From CAZDBA01 sp964503615 (GTDB lineage Bacteria > Planctomycetota > Planctomycetia > Pirellulales > Pirellulaceae), in NCBI GenBank assembly GCA_964503615.1, contig CAZDBA010000015.1, forward strand, positions 1 through 45,117: a stretch of DNA of 45,117 nucleotides. The letters run 5' to 3'. The notes beneath the pieces are model-generated. The model saw only the letters and a program-made list of their open reading frames with translations, was not told the DNA's origin and searched no databases. Shown in pieces: positions 1 to 12,454 of this stretch (position 1 is its first letter; each line of letters opens with the position of its first letter). The translations under genes were made by a program, and so were the position numbers.

Positions 1-73
1 TAAAGTTTGACGCTTGTGGTCGGGCTCGATAGACTTGAATTGAATGGGCTAAATTCGAATTCGAGAGAGCGAT

Positions 74-1057
74 ATGCGACGTTTGTTACGGTGTGTTCTT
101 GGTTCACGTTTTCTGGTTGGGGCTTTGGGCTTAATACTGCTTTCGAGCAAAATGGCTTCGGCCCAGAACGCCCAGCAGGACACTCGAAATTTGGTTGTTC
201 TGATGACGATGCCGCTTGCCGGCGGCGAGCCTCAACCGCTAGTCCAGGATCCAGATTGGAATTGTGGTACGCCCGTTTGGTCGCCCGATGGTAAATGGAT
301 TGCCTACGACGCAATACCTTCTAGGGACTCGACCAATTACCATGCAGGTAAAATCATGGTGGTCAGTGCGGACGGCTCAAAGAAATTGCTTCTTGGATCT
401 GGCGGCAAACCGTCTTGGTCGCCCGATGGGAAAAGTCTGGCGTGGAATCTTTACGATCCTTACGAAGTTGTCGTCGGTAGTTTCGACGCAGACAAAGGCG
501 AAGAGGCGGTCGGCATGGAAACGGTTGCCCAACACTGTGGTGCTCCTGTTTGGTTGAGCAATCCTCGCTATCTGGTCCGGATCTTCAATAATGCACTGAA
601 TCGTTGTGACTTGCGCAAAGGCGAGGAGACGGTTTTCTTTCAACCGCTTAGAAGAGGCATTGTCCACGGCTACAGTGTTAGCCCAACCGATGATCGAATT
701 TGTTATGGGACCCTGGCGGGTGATTTAATATTGGCCGATATTGCCGAGGATGGCTCGGTTACCGAAAAGGGACTACTCTCGGGTGGCGTTAATTTTTCGA
801 GTTGGACGCCCGATGGCCGTACGTTGGTCGTTAGCTGGAAAGGTCCGAACAAGGACGTCCATCAGCTTTATACAATCGATCTGGATGATGTCGACAAAAT
901 CGAAGTCGCTGATGATCCGTTGGCTCCATTTGAAAATGTGCCGGTGACCCGTATCGAAGGTCAAGATCCAACCAAGGAATGCGCTCAACCCAACCTTTCT
1001 CGCGATGGGAAGCAAATCGTGTTTGCGATGACCGTTACAGTGCCGAAGAACGAGTAG
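74..1057 (+). CDS. Secreted PD40/TolB-like beta-propeller protein
   Basis: A 327-residue protein with an N-terminal signal peptide (basic MRRLLR, hydrophobic core to about residue 26, likely cleavage after MASA/Q near 30). Four copies of the PD40 motif (WSPDGKWIAY, WSPDGKSLAW, WTPDGRTLVV and LSRDGKQIVF) are seen at intervals, the repeat unit of TolB-like beta-propellers. Such folds bind proteins or ligands outside the cytoplasm; no catalytic residues or other domain are visible, so the partner is unknown. The ATG at 74 places the signal peptide correctly. The LRR gene starts 3 bases after the stop, so the two are probably co-transcribed and may act together at the cell surface. The fold assignment is firm; the specific role is not known. 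Confidence 0.85.
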   Translation: MRRLLRCVLGSRFLVGALGLILLSSKMASAQNAQQDTRNLVVLMTMPLAGGEPQPLVQDPDWNCGTPVWSPDGKWIAYDAIPSRDSTNYHAGKIMVVSADGSKKLLLGSGGKPSWSPDGKSLAWNLYDPYEVVVGSFDADKGEEAVGMETVAQHCGAPVWLSNPRYLVRIFNNALNRCDLRKGEETVFFQPLRRGIVHGYSVSPTDDRICYGTLAGDLILADIAEDGSVTEKGLLSGGVNFSSWTPDGRTLVVSWKGPNKDVHQLYTIDLDDVDKIEVADDPLAPFENVPVTRIEGQDPTKECAQPNLSRDGKQIVFAMTVTVPKNE

Positions 1058-1060
1058 CGG

Positions 1061-1696
1061 ATGACGGAACCGAAAACCAAAAAACGTTTTTCGCTAAAAC
1101 GCATCAGCCTCAGTTCTTTGCTGGTCTTGATGACTGTGTTTTGCGTGTTGGTTGCGATCTGGGCCAGTCAAGTGCAGCCGTTGATTGATCAATACGCGGC
1201 GATGAAGGTGGTCAAACTTCGTGGTGGCGGTTGGAGAGCGCGACCGATCGAGGCGACGTTCTGGCAAAAATGGTTTTTGGAGCCAGAAGCGTTTCAGGAA
1301 GTTTACAGTGTCAATTTAAACAAGGCCAAGTTGGAAGAGGACGATCTCCCTAAGCTTGGCGCTCTTCGAAATTTAAAATCGCTTTACCTGGAGGGGAGCA
1401 ATTTTTCTGACGAAGGCATGGGAGCACTGTCCAGTATTCGTGGCTTGGAAGAATTGGACCTTCGCTACTGCTCGTTAACCGATGCGGGAATTAAGCGGCT
1501 GGGTGACAAGCCGCAATTGCGTATGCTGAATCTGAACGGTAGCGATATCAGTGACGAATCGATCGAACGGCTTTCCAGCTTTTCCCGTTTGGAGACTCTT
1601 TACATTCGCTGGACGCGGATCTCAGCTGAGGGCTCAAAGCAGCTTCAGGAGAATCTGCCAGATTGCCAAGTTCACTATATTGGCTTACAGGATTAA
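1061..1696 (+). CDS. Membrane-anchored leucine-rich-repeat protein
   Basis: A 211-residue protein with a basic cytoplasmic start (KTKKRFSLKR), one transmembrane helix at about 15-36, and leucine-rich repeats from about 90 onward (LRNLKSLYLEGSNFSDEGM, then RGLEELDLRYCSLTDAGI, then QLRMLNLNGSDISDESI). The LxxLxLxxxxIsDeGi pattern is the bacterial type common in planctomycetes. No enzymatic domain is present; it probably mediates protein-protein contact outside the cytoplasmic membrane. It starts 3 bases after the stop of the PD40 gene, which suggests translational coupling. It is short, with only about four or five repeats. The last repeats and the stop precede a palindromic repeat that separates it from the convergent desaturase. 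Confidence 0.8.
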   Translation: MTEPKTKKRFSLKRISLSSLLVLMTVFCVLVAIWASQVQPLIDQYAAMKVVKLRGGGWRARPIEATFWQKWFLEPEAFQEVYSVNLNKAKLEEDDLPKLGALRNLKSLYLEGSNFSDEGMGALSSIRGLEELDLRYCSLTDAGIKRLGDKPQLRMLNLNGSDISDESIERLSSFSRLETLYIRWTRISAEGSKQLQENLPDCQVHYIGLQD

Positions 1697-1820
1697 GAAC
1701 TCAGCTATGAGGCAAAAGGAATTCTGGCGAATCCCACTACATCCAGCGGCTTCGCTTTTGAGCTTTCTTGGTGCGTGGGGTTTTACGCCAAAGCCTGGGT
1801 CAATGTTATTGGCTAAGGTG

Positions 1821-1870
1821 CCCAGTTACATAGCTCGCTTAATACTAACGCCTCGGAGAGGGCGTGCTAC
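1821..1870. repeat. Palindromic intergenic repeat, copy A (degenerate)
   Basis: The stretch CCCAGTTAC, then GCTCGC, then AACGCCTCGGAGAGG and CGTGCTAC matches in order the element at 33733-33790 (copy B), with the left half of the large palindrome shortened here. It lies between two convergent genes. Two related copies 32 kb apart show a dispersed element rather than a local accident. Confidence 0.7.
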
Positions 1871-1883
1871 TTTGGGAGCACGC
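1862..1883. terminator. Hairpin between convergent genes (putative terminator)
   Basis: GCGTGCT at 1862-1868 pairs perfectly with AGCACGC at 1877-1883 around an 8-base loop. It sits directly before the stop codon of the desaturase on the minus strand (TTA at 1884-1886) and follows the LRR gene. There is no strong T-run, so activity is uncertain. Confidence 0.4.
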
Positions 1884-3101
1884 TTAGGCGATTGCCGGGG
1901 TTTCGGGAGCGCCCATCTCTTTTAGCCAGCGATAGTGTGCTGCGACGGCTCCACCTACCGTATCGTAGGTGTTGTACTCGACGCCGTATTTTTCGCAGAC
2001 CGACGCGACGACTTTGGACAGCTCAGGGTAGTTCAGGTGACAAATGTGCGGGAACAAATGGTGCTCAATCTGAAAGTTCAATCCGCCGGTGTACCAATTG
2101 ACCAAGCGATTATCCATCGCGAAGTTCACTGTGGTTTGGACTTGGTGGACCGCCCAGGCCGCCTCCATTCTCATCGAGTCCCCTTCAGGCATTGGGAACT
2201 CAGCATCCTCAATCACGTGAGCCAGCTGGAACACCATGCTCATTACAATCCCTTGCAAAAAGGTGGCCAGAAAATAGACGCCCGCAACGATGTACCAGGG
2301 AAACCAGATCATCGGGATCGCGAACGCAAGTGAAAAGAACAGCGCCTTGCCACCCAAAAAATAGAACAGGTCTTTGCCTTTGGGACGTGGAAAACTGGTC
2401 TCACCGATCTTGCCCCGAATGACGCTGTTAAAGTCGTCCATCAAATGCCACTTTGCCGTAACGAATCCGTACAGCGGCCACAGATAAAAGTGTTGATACT
2501 TGTGAAATCCAAGCCGAGGTTGGTGAGGTGTCAGCCGTCCCAGGAAACCGAGATCGACATCGCCGTCGTGGCCGGTGATGTTGGTGTAGGTGTGGTGAAT
2601 AATATTGTGACGATGTTTCCAGACGTAAGAGCTGGCACCGATCAAGTCCATCGTGTAGGCCATGATCCGATTGACCCAACGCCGCTCAGAGTAAGCCGAA
2701 TGTCCGCCATCATGTTGGATGTTAAATCCGACGGCAGCCATCGCCAATCCAAGCGAAGTAGACAACAGACCGATCTGCCACCAAGCGGTGAACCAGAACA
2801 TGAGTAGGTATGAGGCAAAAGTCCAACCCAAAATCACAAACGATTTCAGATACATGCCCGGAACATCTCGCGCGGTGCGTTCGGGAGCTGCGAAAAAGTT
2901 TTTGACTTGAGCGCGAAGCTCGCGATGAAAACCTTCGCAGTCTGCAAACTTGATTCGGGCTGTTCGTTTTTCGGGCAGAGGCTTTTTCGATTCGCGCTGA
3001 TCTTTAGCTTCCGGACTTTCCGCCTGAGTCGTATTGTTTTCAGTAATCGGCTTGGGTCGTTTAGGACGACTGTTTTTTTCCGATGTGCTGGTTGGCTGCA
3101 T
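1884..3101 (-). CDS. Membrane fatty-acid desaturase (front-end/linoleoyl-CoA type)
   Basis: A di-iron membrane desaturase that would introduce double bonds into acyl chains. The three histidine boxes are intact: HDGGH at about 130-134, HRHNIIHH at about 163-170 and QIEHH at about 344-348 (405-residue numbering). The QxxHH form of the third box is typical of front-end (delta-5/delta-6, linoleoyl-CoA) desaturases, but no cytochrome b5 domain is fused, so an external electron donor is needed. Hydrophobic segments near 90-125 and 250-300 fit four membrane helices. The N-terminal 60 residues are hydrophilic and probably disordered. An in-frame TTG at 3131 would add ten residues; I chose the ATG at 3101. 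Substrate position cannot be read from the sequence. Confidence 0.9.
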   Translation of the reverse strand: MQPTSTSEKNSRPKRPKPITENNTTQAESPEAKDQRESKKPLPEKRTARIKFADCEGFHRELRAQVKNFFAAPERTARDVPGMYLKSFVILGWTFASYLLMFWFTAWWQIGLLSTSLGLAMAAVGFNIQHDGGHSAYSERRWVNRIMAYTMDLIGASSYVWKHRHNIIHHTYTNITGHDGDVDLGFLGRLTPHQPRLGFHKYQHFYLWPLYGFVTAKWHLMDDFNSVIRGKIGETSFPRPKGKDLFYFLGGKALFFSLAFAIPMIWFPWYIVAGVYFLATFLQGIVMSMVFQLAHVIEDAEFPMPEGDSMRMEAAWAVHQVQTTVNFAMDNRLVNWYTGGLNFQIEHHLFPHICHLNYPELSKVVASVCEKYGVEYNTYDTVGGAVAAHYRWLKEMGAPETPAIA

Positions 3102-3452
3102 GTTCGTTCCGTGAATCTCAGAAGGATTCAAAATGTTGGTAAGGGTCGCTTACAAGTTTTTGGCTCGACATACGAATTTGAATTGGCTGATCCTAAGTGC
3201 CGCATTGGGTGCGGTATCGAATTGGCTTTCCAAGCTCTGGGTGTCAATATTGTCCTTAACCGCAAGTGGAGTCAGCAGACAACGTTCTCGCAGGGAGGGG
3301 ACATTGTATTCGCGCTGGTCATTCCACAAAAGAGAAAAAGCATCTAAAAAGAAACTGAACTGCACTTCTAAATGCTCAAAGTCATGCTTTTCTGGCGGCA
3401 ATGCGGGTCGCGTAAAGATCTCAAGCTAATCTCACGCTACCAAGTGAATCGT
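3102..3452. other. Intergenic region upstream of the desaturase
   Basis: About 350 bases between two minus-strand genes. Short open frames occur on both strands but none has family resemblance or a convincing start. A small hairpin, CCGCA paired with TGCGG near 3200-3214, is present. It presumably holds the desaturase promoter; I could not pick out a confident -35/-10 pair. Confidence 0.4.
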
Positions 3453-4568
3453 TTATGGGCCGAACTGTGTTCGAAACTGTTGAATGAGCGGTATCTGATC
3501 CAACCAGGGTCCAGCATCCGCTTTTGCATCATCGACCGGACAGATTTCTCCGGCGAATCCAGTAGGGATTTGGCTGTAAAGCTCCAAACCGTTCTCGGTT
3601 TCTTCGTAATGGTGATATTCCCAACCTGGAACGAACAGATCATCATCGGCTTGCACGTCGATCGTCCGCACACCGTAACTGGATAGCTGTGTTGTCAGAG
3701 CTTGTGGGGGCAAAATCCACACGTGTCGGGTACCTGCGATGAAATAATATTGAACCTTTTTGTTGATCGAGAGAATTCTAAAGCGGCGAAGTTTCCCTTC
3801 GTATAACTTGCTTTGGGAATGACTTGTTTCCAAAACACCGTTCTTAAAATCGGGCTCGAATCCGGCGATGATCTTTAGAGAAGTGGGATCGTTCGGTCGT
3901 TTAAAGACGGCGATAGAGCGGTCTCGATTGATCAAGTTCCGTTTATTGGACTGGGCTTTTTTGCGAGGTGCGACAAAGTCCTGATACGGCTCGACCCGGT
4001 CGTCGGGGCTACGACGCAACACAGCGGAAATGATTCGCTGCGAGCCTTTGATCGTTTTGCCAGATCCGATCAGGCTGTCTACTGCCGTTTGCATTTCATG
4101 CGGCAGGTCGGTCGTCGACTCGTTGGAGACCACCATTTGTTCGCCCCCATTGTTAACTTCCTGCACATCTCCCTTGCCGATCCAAAGCTCTCCATCCTCA
4201 AGCGTAAAGTGCGAGGCAACTCGCCAGGAGAGTGATAGATCTTTGTAAAAGATCCGGGCGCTAACGGAAGGACTCGCGGTCGGCGAAACGGATTGAACCA
4301 CGTAGCCAACAAAGAACCGCAGTTCAGGAATCTGGATGACGTTAGTAAAGTAAAAGCGGGTCCCAAACAATTCGATCTTATGCTTAGGCGCCAGCTTGCT
4401 GGACAGAAGGGACTTCGGGTTTTTTCTTGACTCGCCCGCAACATGAAACCGTTTGCAACTGTCGACAATCTGATTGAACTCTTTGCTCAACGCTGACGGT
4501 TGCATCGAGCTGGGTTGCACGCTGGGCACGATCCGGGTTGGGATGGGCAAGTCAACTTTTTTTGTCAC
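3453..4568 (-). CDS. Unrecognised 371-residue protein
   Basis: I do not recognise this family. The frame is open from a GTG at 4568 (no ATG near it; the next in-frame ATG is at 4505, giving 350 residues). There is no clear signal peptide or membrane helix. The protein is basic, mixed alpha/beta in appearance, with strand-like segments such as KIELFGTRFYFTNVIQIPEL and RFFVGYVVQSV, and a C-terminal part rich in aromatic residues (VPGWEYHHYEETENG, YSQIPTGFAGEICP). Base composition resembles its neighbours. It lies on the same strand upstream of the desaturase, about 350 bases away, so they may or may not share a transcript. Coding status is supported by length and codon usage only. Confidence 0.6.
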   Translation of the reverse strand: MTKKVDLPIPTRIVPSVQPSSMQPSALSKEFNQIVDSCKRFHVAGESRKNPKSLLSSKLAPKHKIELFGTRFYFTNVIQIPELRFFVGYVVQSVSPTASPSVSARIFYKDLSLSWRVASHFTLEDGELWIGKGDVQEVNNGGEQMVVSNESTTDLPHEMQTAVDSLIGSGKTIKGSQRIISAVLRRSPDDRVEPYQDFVAPRKKAQSNKRNLINRDRSIAVFKRPNDPTSLKIIAGFEPDFKNGVLETSHSQSKLYEGKLRRFRILSINKKVQYYFIAGTRHVWILPPQALTTQLSSYGVRTIDVQADDDLFVPGWEYHHYEETENGLELYSQIPTGFAGEICPVDDAKADAGPWLDQIPLIQQFRTQFGP

Positions 4569-4704
4569 AGTCGTAATCCGTAGAATCGTTTTGGATCGTT
4601 TACCGTTCGGGCGGTATAGCGAACCGTCGCTTTATTATGCGAACGATACAGTCCTGATCGATTCAGGTCGATACAGTTAATCCAACTGACGGTTAAGAGT
4701 TTGT

Positions 4705-4733
4705 CGGGAGGGAGAGGCTCCCGCTATTTCGGG
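4705..4733 (-). terminator. Hairpin 3' of the cyclophilin-domain surface gene
   Basis: CGGGAG at 4705-4710 pairs with CTCCCG at 4718-4723 (7-base loop); an overlapping alternative stem pairs CCCG at 4720-4723 with CGGG at 4730-4733. It lies just downstream of the minus-strand stop codon at 4737. GC-rich stems fit a terminator or an intergenic repeat; no long U-run follows on the minus strand. Confidence 0.4.
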
Positions 4734-4736
4734 CTT

Positions 4737-6446
4737 TTAATCGATCGTGATCGTAATGGTGTCGATCACGTCGGGCTCTATGGCTTGCCCCTCTGCGGTT
4801 GCCGGATCTCGGAATGTCAAGTTATCCAACACTTCAAAGCTGGCTAAATCATCCGCTTCGATTTCACCAAAGATCGTAAAGTTACCATTCAGGAACGTTG
4901 GTGTCCCGTAAGTGATAAAGAACTGGCTGCCGTTGGTATTGGTACCGCCTGAATTGGCCATCGCCAACAAGCCAGGTCTGTCGAAGTTGATACCTTCAAC
5001 GATTTCGTTCTCGAACGTATACCCTGGGCCACCAGCCGTGGAGTCAGTGAATGGGCCACCTGCCTGCGCAACAAACGGTTCTCCTTCTCCATCGTTTACG
5101 ACACGATTAAAAAACAAATTGTCGTACCAGCCGTCTTCGACCAAGTTGACAAAGTTATTGACAGCCACTGGTGCGATATCGGAATACAACAACAAACCGA
5201 TCTCATCACCTGATTCCAATTCGATCGTGGCACGGAAGGTCTCGTCCGCTTCGATATCAAATTCGGGTGCTTCCTCGTAAATTCCGTTACGATCTTCTGG
5301 CGGAACTTCGGACAAAGCTCTTAAACCTGCAAACGGTTGGAACCCGTCAACCACCGTAACCTGAACGTTGTCCAAGTCGACGTTTGTGCCAGTCAACTCG
5401 CCGGTCGCTGATTCAGCTTGACGAAAAACCAGCCGTGAAAAGTCCTCGACTGAGTTGGCGTCTAACAACAAACCGAACCTTTGCCAGTCGGCTGTGCCTG
5501 TATAAGTACCCACCCATTGATTGTCAAAACGGATTCGCAGTTGATTGTCTGCATCGGTCTGACCGTCGGCGCGGAGGTCAAACGAGACGTATACACTTTG
5601 CCCTGGAGTGGTCTCGATGTTTTGAAAGACTCGATCAATAAACGTGCTGCCCGTGTCCAGTGCCAAAAACTGGTCACCTTCGGAAGCGTCGGTTGTCTCG
5701 ATCGCAATCAGGCGATTGGCGGGGTCGGCTGCGACCGCATTCCAGCCCTCTACGTTGCTCGATTCAATCAACTGTCCATCTCCAGTCGTCAATTCGAATC
5801 CGCCGTTGATCACTTCGACATCGGCAATGCTGACCAACGAAACGTTATCAATCAGTGGGCCACGTCCATCACTGGCTGAGGTGCTGACCTCGCGGAACTC
5901 CAATCGGGTCGACTCGTCAGCACCCGTAACCACCAAAGCAACCGATTGCCAATGGTTCACTCCGGAGTAGATGCCCAAGCTCTCACCATCCCAAAATAGT
6001 TCGAGCTGATTCGTGTCGGCGGTAGCGTTTCCATTGACCGTACGCTCGCGAAACTCAAAACTCAAAATGTAGGTGTCACCCTCAAGAGTTTGGATGTCTT
6101 GGTAAATTGAGTCGAATTGGCTAGCTGTAGAATCGAGCTCCAAAACGTTCAAACGATCGCTGGTCGCTGGATCGCCAAAAGTAAAGATATTTAGCCTTTG
6201 TCCAGAGCTCGAATCGGCCGCGATCCATCCGTCTACGTTGGAATCGACGAAGAAATTCGCATCGTTGCCATCGGTTGCTCGCTCGAATCCGCCATTAGTT
6301 ACTAGATCGGTGGCAATGGGCAATGAGGTCGGCAAAGTTGCCAACAATCGCTTGTCTTCAAATCGTTCGTAGTGGGTTTGCGTGCCAGAACGTTGTTTTT
6401 TGCGAAGGTTTTGGCGGTTTGAGCTTTTCTTAAACGGGTACAACAT
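4737..6446 (-). CDS. Exported two-module protein with C-terminal cyclophilin (PPIase) domain
   Basis: A 569-residue protein. The basic N-terminus (KKSSNRQNLRKKQRS) followed by YERFEDKRLLA at 26-36 matches the N-terminal motif of many planctomycete secreted proteins. Two homologous beta-sandwich modules follow (about 50-205 and 210-365), each starting NGGFE and ending with a DNV motif, like DUF642/carbohydrate-binding jelly rolls. From about 400 to the end is a cyclophilin-type peptidyl-prolyl isomerase domain: FFNRVV (catalytic Arg), FVAQAGG, GSQFFITYG and FTIFGEI correspond to the active-site blocks of the family; the usual tryptophan/histidine before FG are changed to Phe. An ORF extension to an ATG at 6641 is possible, but the ATG at 6446 places the export motif normally. 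The combination suggests extracellular folding or matrix roles; this is inference. Confidence 0.85.
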   Translation of the reverse strand: MLYPFKKSSNRQNLRKKQRSGTQTHYERFEDKRLLATLPTSLPIATDLVTNGGFERATDGNDANFFVDSNVDGWIAADSSSGQRLNIFTFGDPATSDRLNVLELDSTASQFDSIYQDIQTLEGDTYILSFEFRERTVNGNATADTNQLELFWDGESLGIYSGVNHWQSVALVVTGADESTRLEFREVSTSASDGRGPLIDNVSLVSIADVEVINGGFELTTGDGQLIESSNVEGWNAVAADPANRLIAIETTDASEGDQFLALDTGSTFIDRVFQNIETTPGQSVYVSFDLRADGQTDADNQLRIRFDNQWVGTYTGTADWQRFGLLLDANSVEDFSRLVFRQAESATGELTGTNVDLDNVQVTVVDGFQPFAGLRALSEVPPEDRNGIYEEAPEFDIEADETFRATIELESGDEIGLLLYSDIAPVAVNNFVNLVEDGWYDNLFFNRVVNDGEGEPFVAQAGGPFTDSTAGGPGYTFENEIVEGINFDRPGLLAMANSGGTNTNGSQFFITYGTPTFLNGNFTIFGEIEADDLASFEVLDNLTFRDPATAEGQAIEPDVIDTITITID

Positions 6447-6785
6447 TTTTGGCGATCGCGCTAAATGAATTTGGGTAAGTAGCCATGGAGTTAAGCCTTC
6501 CAGTGTAGCCAACCGGGTAGAATCCCACCAAATGAGTTTTTGGCTGAAAGCCGAACACCCCACAAACCACTCGATACATGCCCGAAAAACCACTTTGCAT
6601 ACACCCCCCAAAAGTACTGCGACGGTTTTGCCTGTCGACATAAGTTGTTGTGGTGGTTTAAATTTCTCTGATAAATAGGTGGGGGATACGTATGTTTGGA
6701 CCTGATCAAACAGCCGTTTTACCTCTCGATACTGTTCTTTTTCCTAGTGCAGACTGTATGCGACATCGCTCGCAATGGTGAATTA
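6447..6785. promoter_or_regulatory. Divergent intergenic region before the respiratory island
   Basis: About 340 bases between the minus-strand surface protein and the plus-strand actA. It must hold the promoter of the whole act-cox island. One weak sigma70-like candidate is TTGTTG at 6645-6650 with TGATAA at 6669-6674 (18-base spacer). A TTG-started upstream extension of actA through 6696 is open but lacks family resemblance. Confidence 0.3.
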
Positions 6786-7508
6786 ATGCAAGACTTTTTT
6801 TTCCCGAACTGGGTCAACAAGTTTGTTCTCTGTTTGGTTGGCGGAGCATTGTTGGTAGGTGGATATTTGGCAACGTGTTTGTTTGCTGCGATCCATCCTA
6901 CGATCGTCAATGTGGGGCACAAACCAAAGCAGCCCGTTCCATTTAGCCACAAGCTCCATGCTGGCCAGCTCAAATTGGACTGTCGCTACTGTCACAACAC
7001 GGTTGAGAAGACAGGTCATGCGGCCGTTCCACCGACTGCGACTTGTGGAAACTGCCACGGTGGCAATCGGACCAAAGAGGGTGCCACCTTGGGTATTGTT
7101 CATGGCGAAAGCACATTGCTGGAACCGATTCGTGACAGCTTGGAATCTGCCAACTTTGGCAAGAGTGATGGTGAACCGGTTCGTTGGGAGCGAGTTCACG
7201 ACTTGCCCGACTTTGTTTACTTCAATCACTCGGCCCACATCACTGCGGGTGTGAGTTGCGTATCGTGCCACGGCCGTATCGACAAAATGGAAGTTGTCAC
7301 CCAAGTCGAACCACTTTCTATGAAGTGGTGCCTGGACTGCCACCGGAACCCGGAAGAGCACCTTCGCGATCCGGCGCTTGTGACCGTACTGGACTTTGTT
7401 CCTACGGACGAAGACGGTGAACCAATGAGCCTCAAAAAATACGGCAAGCATTGGAAAGAAAAGAACAAGATCAATCCGAACGTCAGTTGCGGTACCTGTC
7501 ACCGCTAA
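6786..7508 (+). CDS. actA: Alternative complex III subunit A, pentaheme cytochrome c
   Basis: A 240-residue membrane-anchored multihaem cytochrome. One N-terminal helix (about 13-37) is followed by five CxxCH haem c sites: CRYCH (about 66), CGNCH (about 86), CVSCH (about 150), CLDCH (about 175) and CGTCH at the very C-terminus. Pentaheme content and the segment PVPFSHKLHAGQLKLDCRYCH match ActA of alternative complex III, which takes electrons from the Fe-S/quinol part and passes them to the monohaem ActE. The ATG at 6786 was chosen because the helix then starts after MQDFFFPNW, as in the family; an upstream TTG at 6696 adds an unrelated hydrophobic stretch. It is the first gene of the island; actB follows after 54 bases. 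Confidence 0.95.
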   Translation: MQDFFFPNWVNKFVLCLVGGALLVGGYLATCLFAAIHPTIVNVGHKPKQPVPFSHKLHAGQLKLDCRYCHNTVEKTGHAAVPPTATCGNCHGGNRTKEGATLGIVHGESTLLEPIRDSLESANFGKSDGEPVRWERVHDLPDFVYFNHSAHITAGVSCVSCHGRIDKMEVVTQVEPLSMKWCLDCHRNPEEHLRDPALVTVLDFVPTDEDGEPMSLKKYGKHWKEKNKINPNVSCGTCHR

Positions 7509-7562
7509 CCAGCTGAAGCACGGAACCTGAATACAAAAAAGCGATAAACAACGCGAAATCCG

Positions 7563-10913
<3,351 letters not shown>

Positions 10914-10993
10914 AACGGCGACCTTGATCTTTTGCGATTCGACGACAAAACAACAACTAACATTTTAGCGTTACATAACGAGACGATAACCAA

Positions 10994-12379
10994 ATGGCTA
11001 CCACTGATCCTGTGATGGACAACACCTTTGACGACGCGGAGAAAAGAGCTCCGTTGGTCCTGGGTGGATTGGATTACACGGGCGTAACAGAAACGGTAAC
11101 TTCCGTCTGGGAAGCAAGCAAACCACCCAAGATTTGGTATGTGTTGCTTTCGATCAGTATGGTGTTACTGGCAATTCTGGGCGCTTGCGTGGGTCACCTG
11201 TTGATGAAGGGGACCGGCGTTTGGGGTAACAACAATCCGACCTATTGGGGTTGGCCGATTGTTAACTTCGTTTTCTGGGTCGGTATCGGACACGCGGGAA
11301 CTTTGATTTCTGCGATTCTGTTTCTATTCCGTCAAGATTGGCGTACCAGTATCAACCGAGCGGCCGAAGCGATGACGATCTTTGCGGTTGTCTGTGCCGG
11401 TCTGTTTCCAGGCGTCCACATCGGTCGCGTTTGGGTTTTCTACTGGTTGTTCCCAGTTCCCACCGAGCACCTTGCGATGTGGCCAAACTTTCGTAGCCCG
11501 CTACTGTGGGACGTGTTTGCGGTTTCGACTTATGCGACCGTTTCACTGTTGTTCTGGTACATGGGAATGGTCCCCGATATCGCAACGTTCCGTGATCGTT
11601 GCACAAACAAAACAAAGAAGTTCATCTACAGCTTGCTTTCATTGGGCTGGACCGGTTCGGCTCGCCACTGGCATCGTTACGAGATGGCGTATGTGATCTT
11701 GGCGGCATTGGCGACTCCGTTGGTACTTTCGGTACACACGATCGTTAGTTTCGACTTTGCGGTTTCCCAGTTGCCCGGTTGGCACACGACGATCTTCCCA
11801 CCGTACTTTGTTGCCGGTGCGATTTTCTCCGGATTTGCGATGGTGGTAACGCTATTGGTGCCGGTGCGAAAGATATTGAAGCTGGAAAACCTGATCACGA
11901 TCAGGCACCTTGAGAATATGAACAAGATCATTATGGCCACCGGTCTGATGGTCGGTACGGCATATGGAATCGAATTTTTCATCGCTTGGTACAGTAATGT
12001 GCCTGTCGAAAGTTTCGCGTTCTACAACCGTGCGTTCGGTAATTACAGCTGGGCGTATTGGATTATGGTGACGTGTAACGTGGTGATTCCTCAGTTATTC
12101 TGGATCAAGAAGGTCCGCACGACGCCGTTTTTGATGGTGATCGTTTGCATCTTCGTGAACATCGGTATGTGGTTCGAGCGTTTCGTGATTACGGTAACGT
12201 CGCTGAACCGTGACTTTTTGCCGTCCAGCTGGGATTACTTTCACCCGACGCTGGTCGACATTTTGATGCTGATCGGAAGCTTCGGACTGTTTATGACTTT
12301 GTTCCTGATGTTCTGCAGGTTCCTGCCAGTCATCGCGATTAGCGAAGTCAAAAACGTGATCCCACACGACGATCACTAA
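10994..12379 (+). CDS. actC: Alternative complex III subunit C, NrfD/PsrC-like quinol-binding membrane protein
   Basis: A 461-residue polytopic membrane protein with about ten hydrophobic helices, starting with a short soluble N-terminus and KIWYVLLSISMVLLAILGACVG. The motifs NFVFWVGIGHAGTLISAILF and FPGVHIGRVW are characteristic of the NrfD-like ActC subunit, where they form the quinol site and proton path next to the ActB Fe-S clusters. Menaquinol is the likely substrate in planctomycetes (inference). It ends in HDDH, one of many His/Asp tracts in this island. The spacing to actB is 80 bases and to the ActDE gene 75 bases, all on the same strand. Confidence 0.95.
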   Translation: MATTDPVMDNTFDDAEKRAPLVLGGLDYTGVTETVTSVWEASKPPKIWYVLLSISMVLLAILGACVGHLLMKGTGVWGNNNPTYWGWPIVNFVFWVGIGHAGTLISAILFLFRQDWRTSINRAAEAMTIFAVVCAGLFPGVHIGRVWVFYWLFPVPTEHLAMWPNFRSPLLWDVFAVSTYATVSLLFWYMGMVPDIATFRDRCTNKTKKFIYSLLSLGWTGSARHWHRYEMAYVILAALATPLVLSVHTIVSFDFAVSQLPGWHTTIFPPYFVAGAIFSGFAMVVTLLVPVRKILKLENLITIRHLENMNKIIMATGLMVGTAYGIEFFIAWYSNVPVESFAFYNRAFGNYSWAYWIMVTCNVVIPQLFWIKKVRTTPFLMVIVCIFVNIGMWFERFVITVTSLNRDFLPSSWDYFHPTLVDILMLIGSFGLFMTLFLMFCRFLPVIAISEVKNVIPHDDH

Positions 12380-12454
12380 CCAACGATAGACAAACAACAA
12401 ACGAATTTAGTGCGGATCGACGATTCGCAACCGATTAAACAACGAGTTATAGTT

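Noticed and set aside
3133..3429. 98-codon plus-strand frame upstream of the desaturase
   Set aside because: Lies across the desaturase promoter region, lacks a ribosome-binding site, shows no domain, and overlaps other random frames.
6447..6641. N-terminal extension of the surface cyclophilin to the ATG at 6641
   Set aside because: The extra 65 residues place the export motif far inside the protein and look like translated intergenic sequence.
6696..6785. TTG-started N-terminal extension of actA
   Set aside because: Adds a second hydrophobic stretch not seen in ActA; the ATG at 6786 gives the family start.
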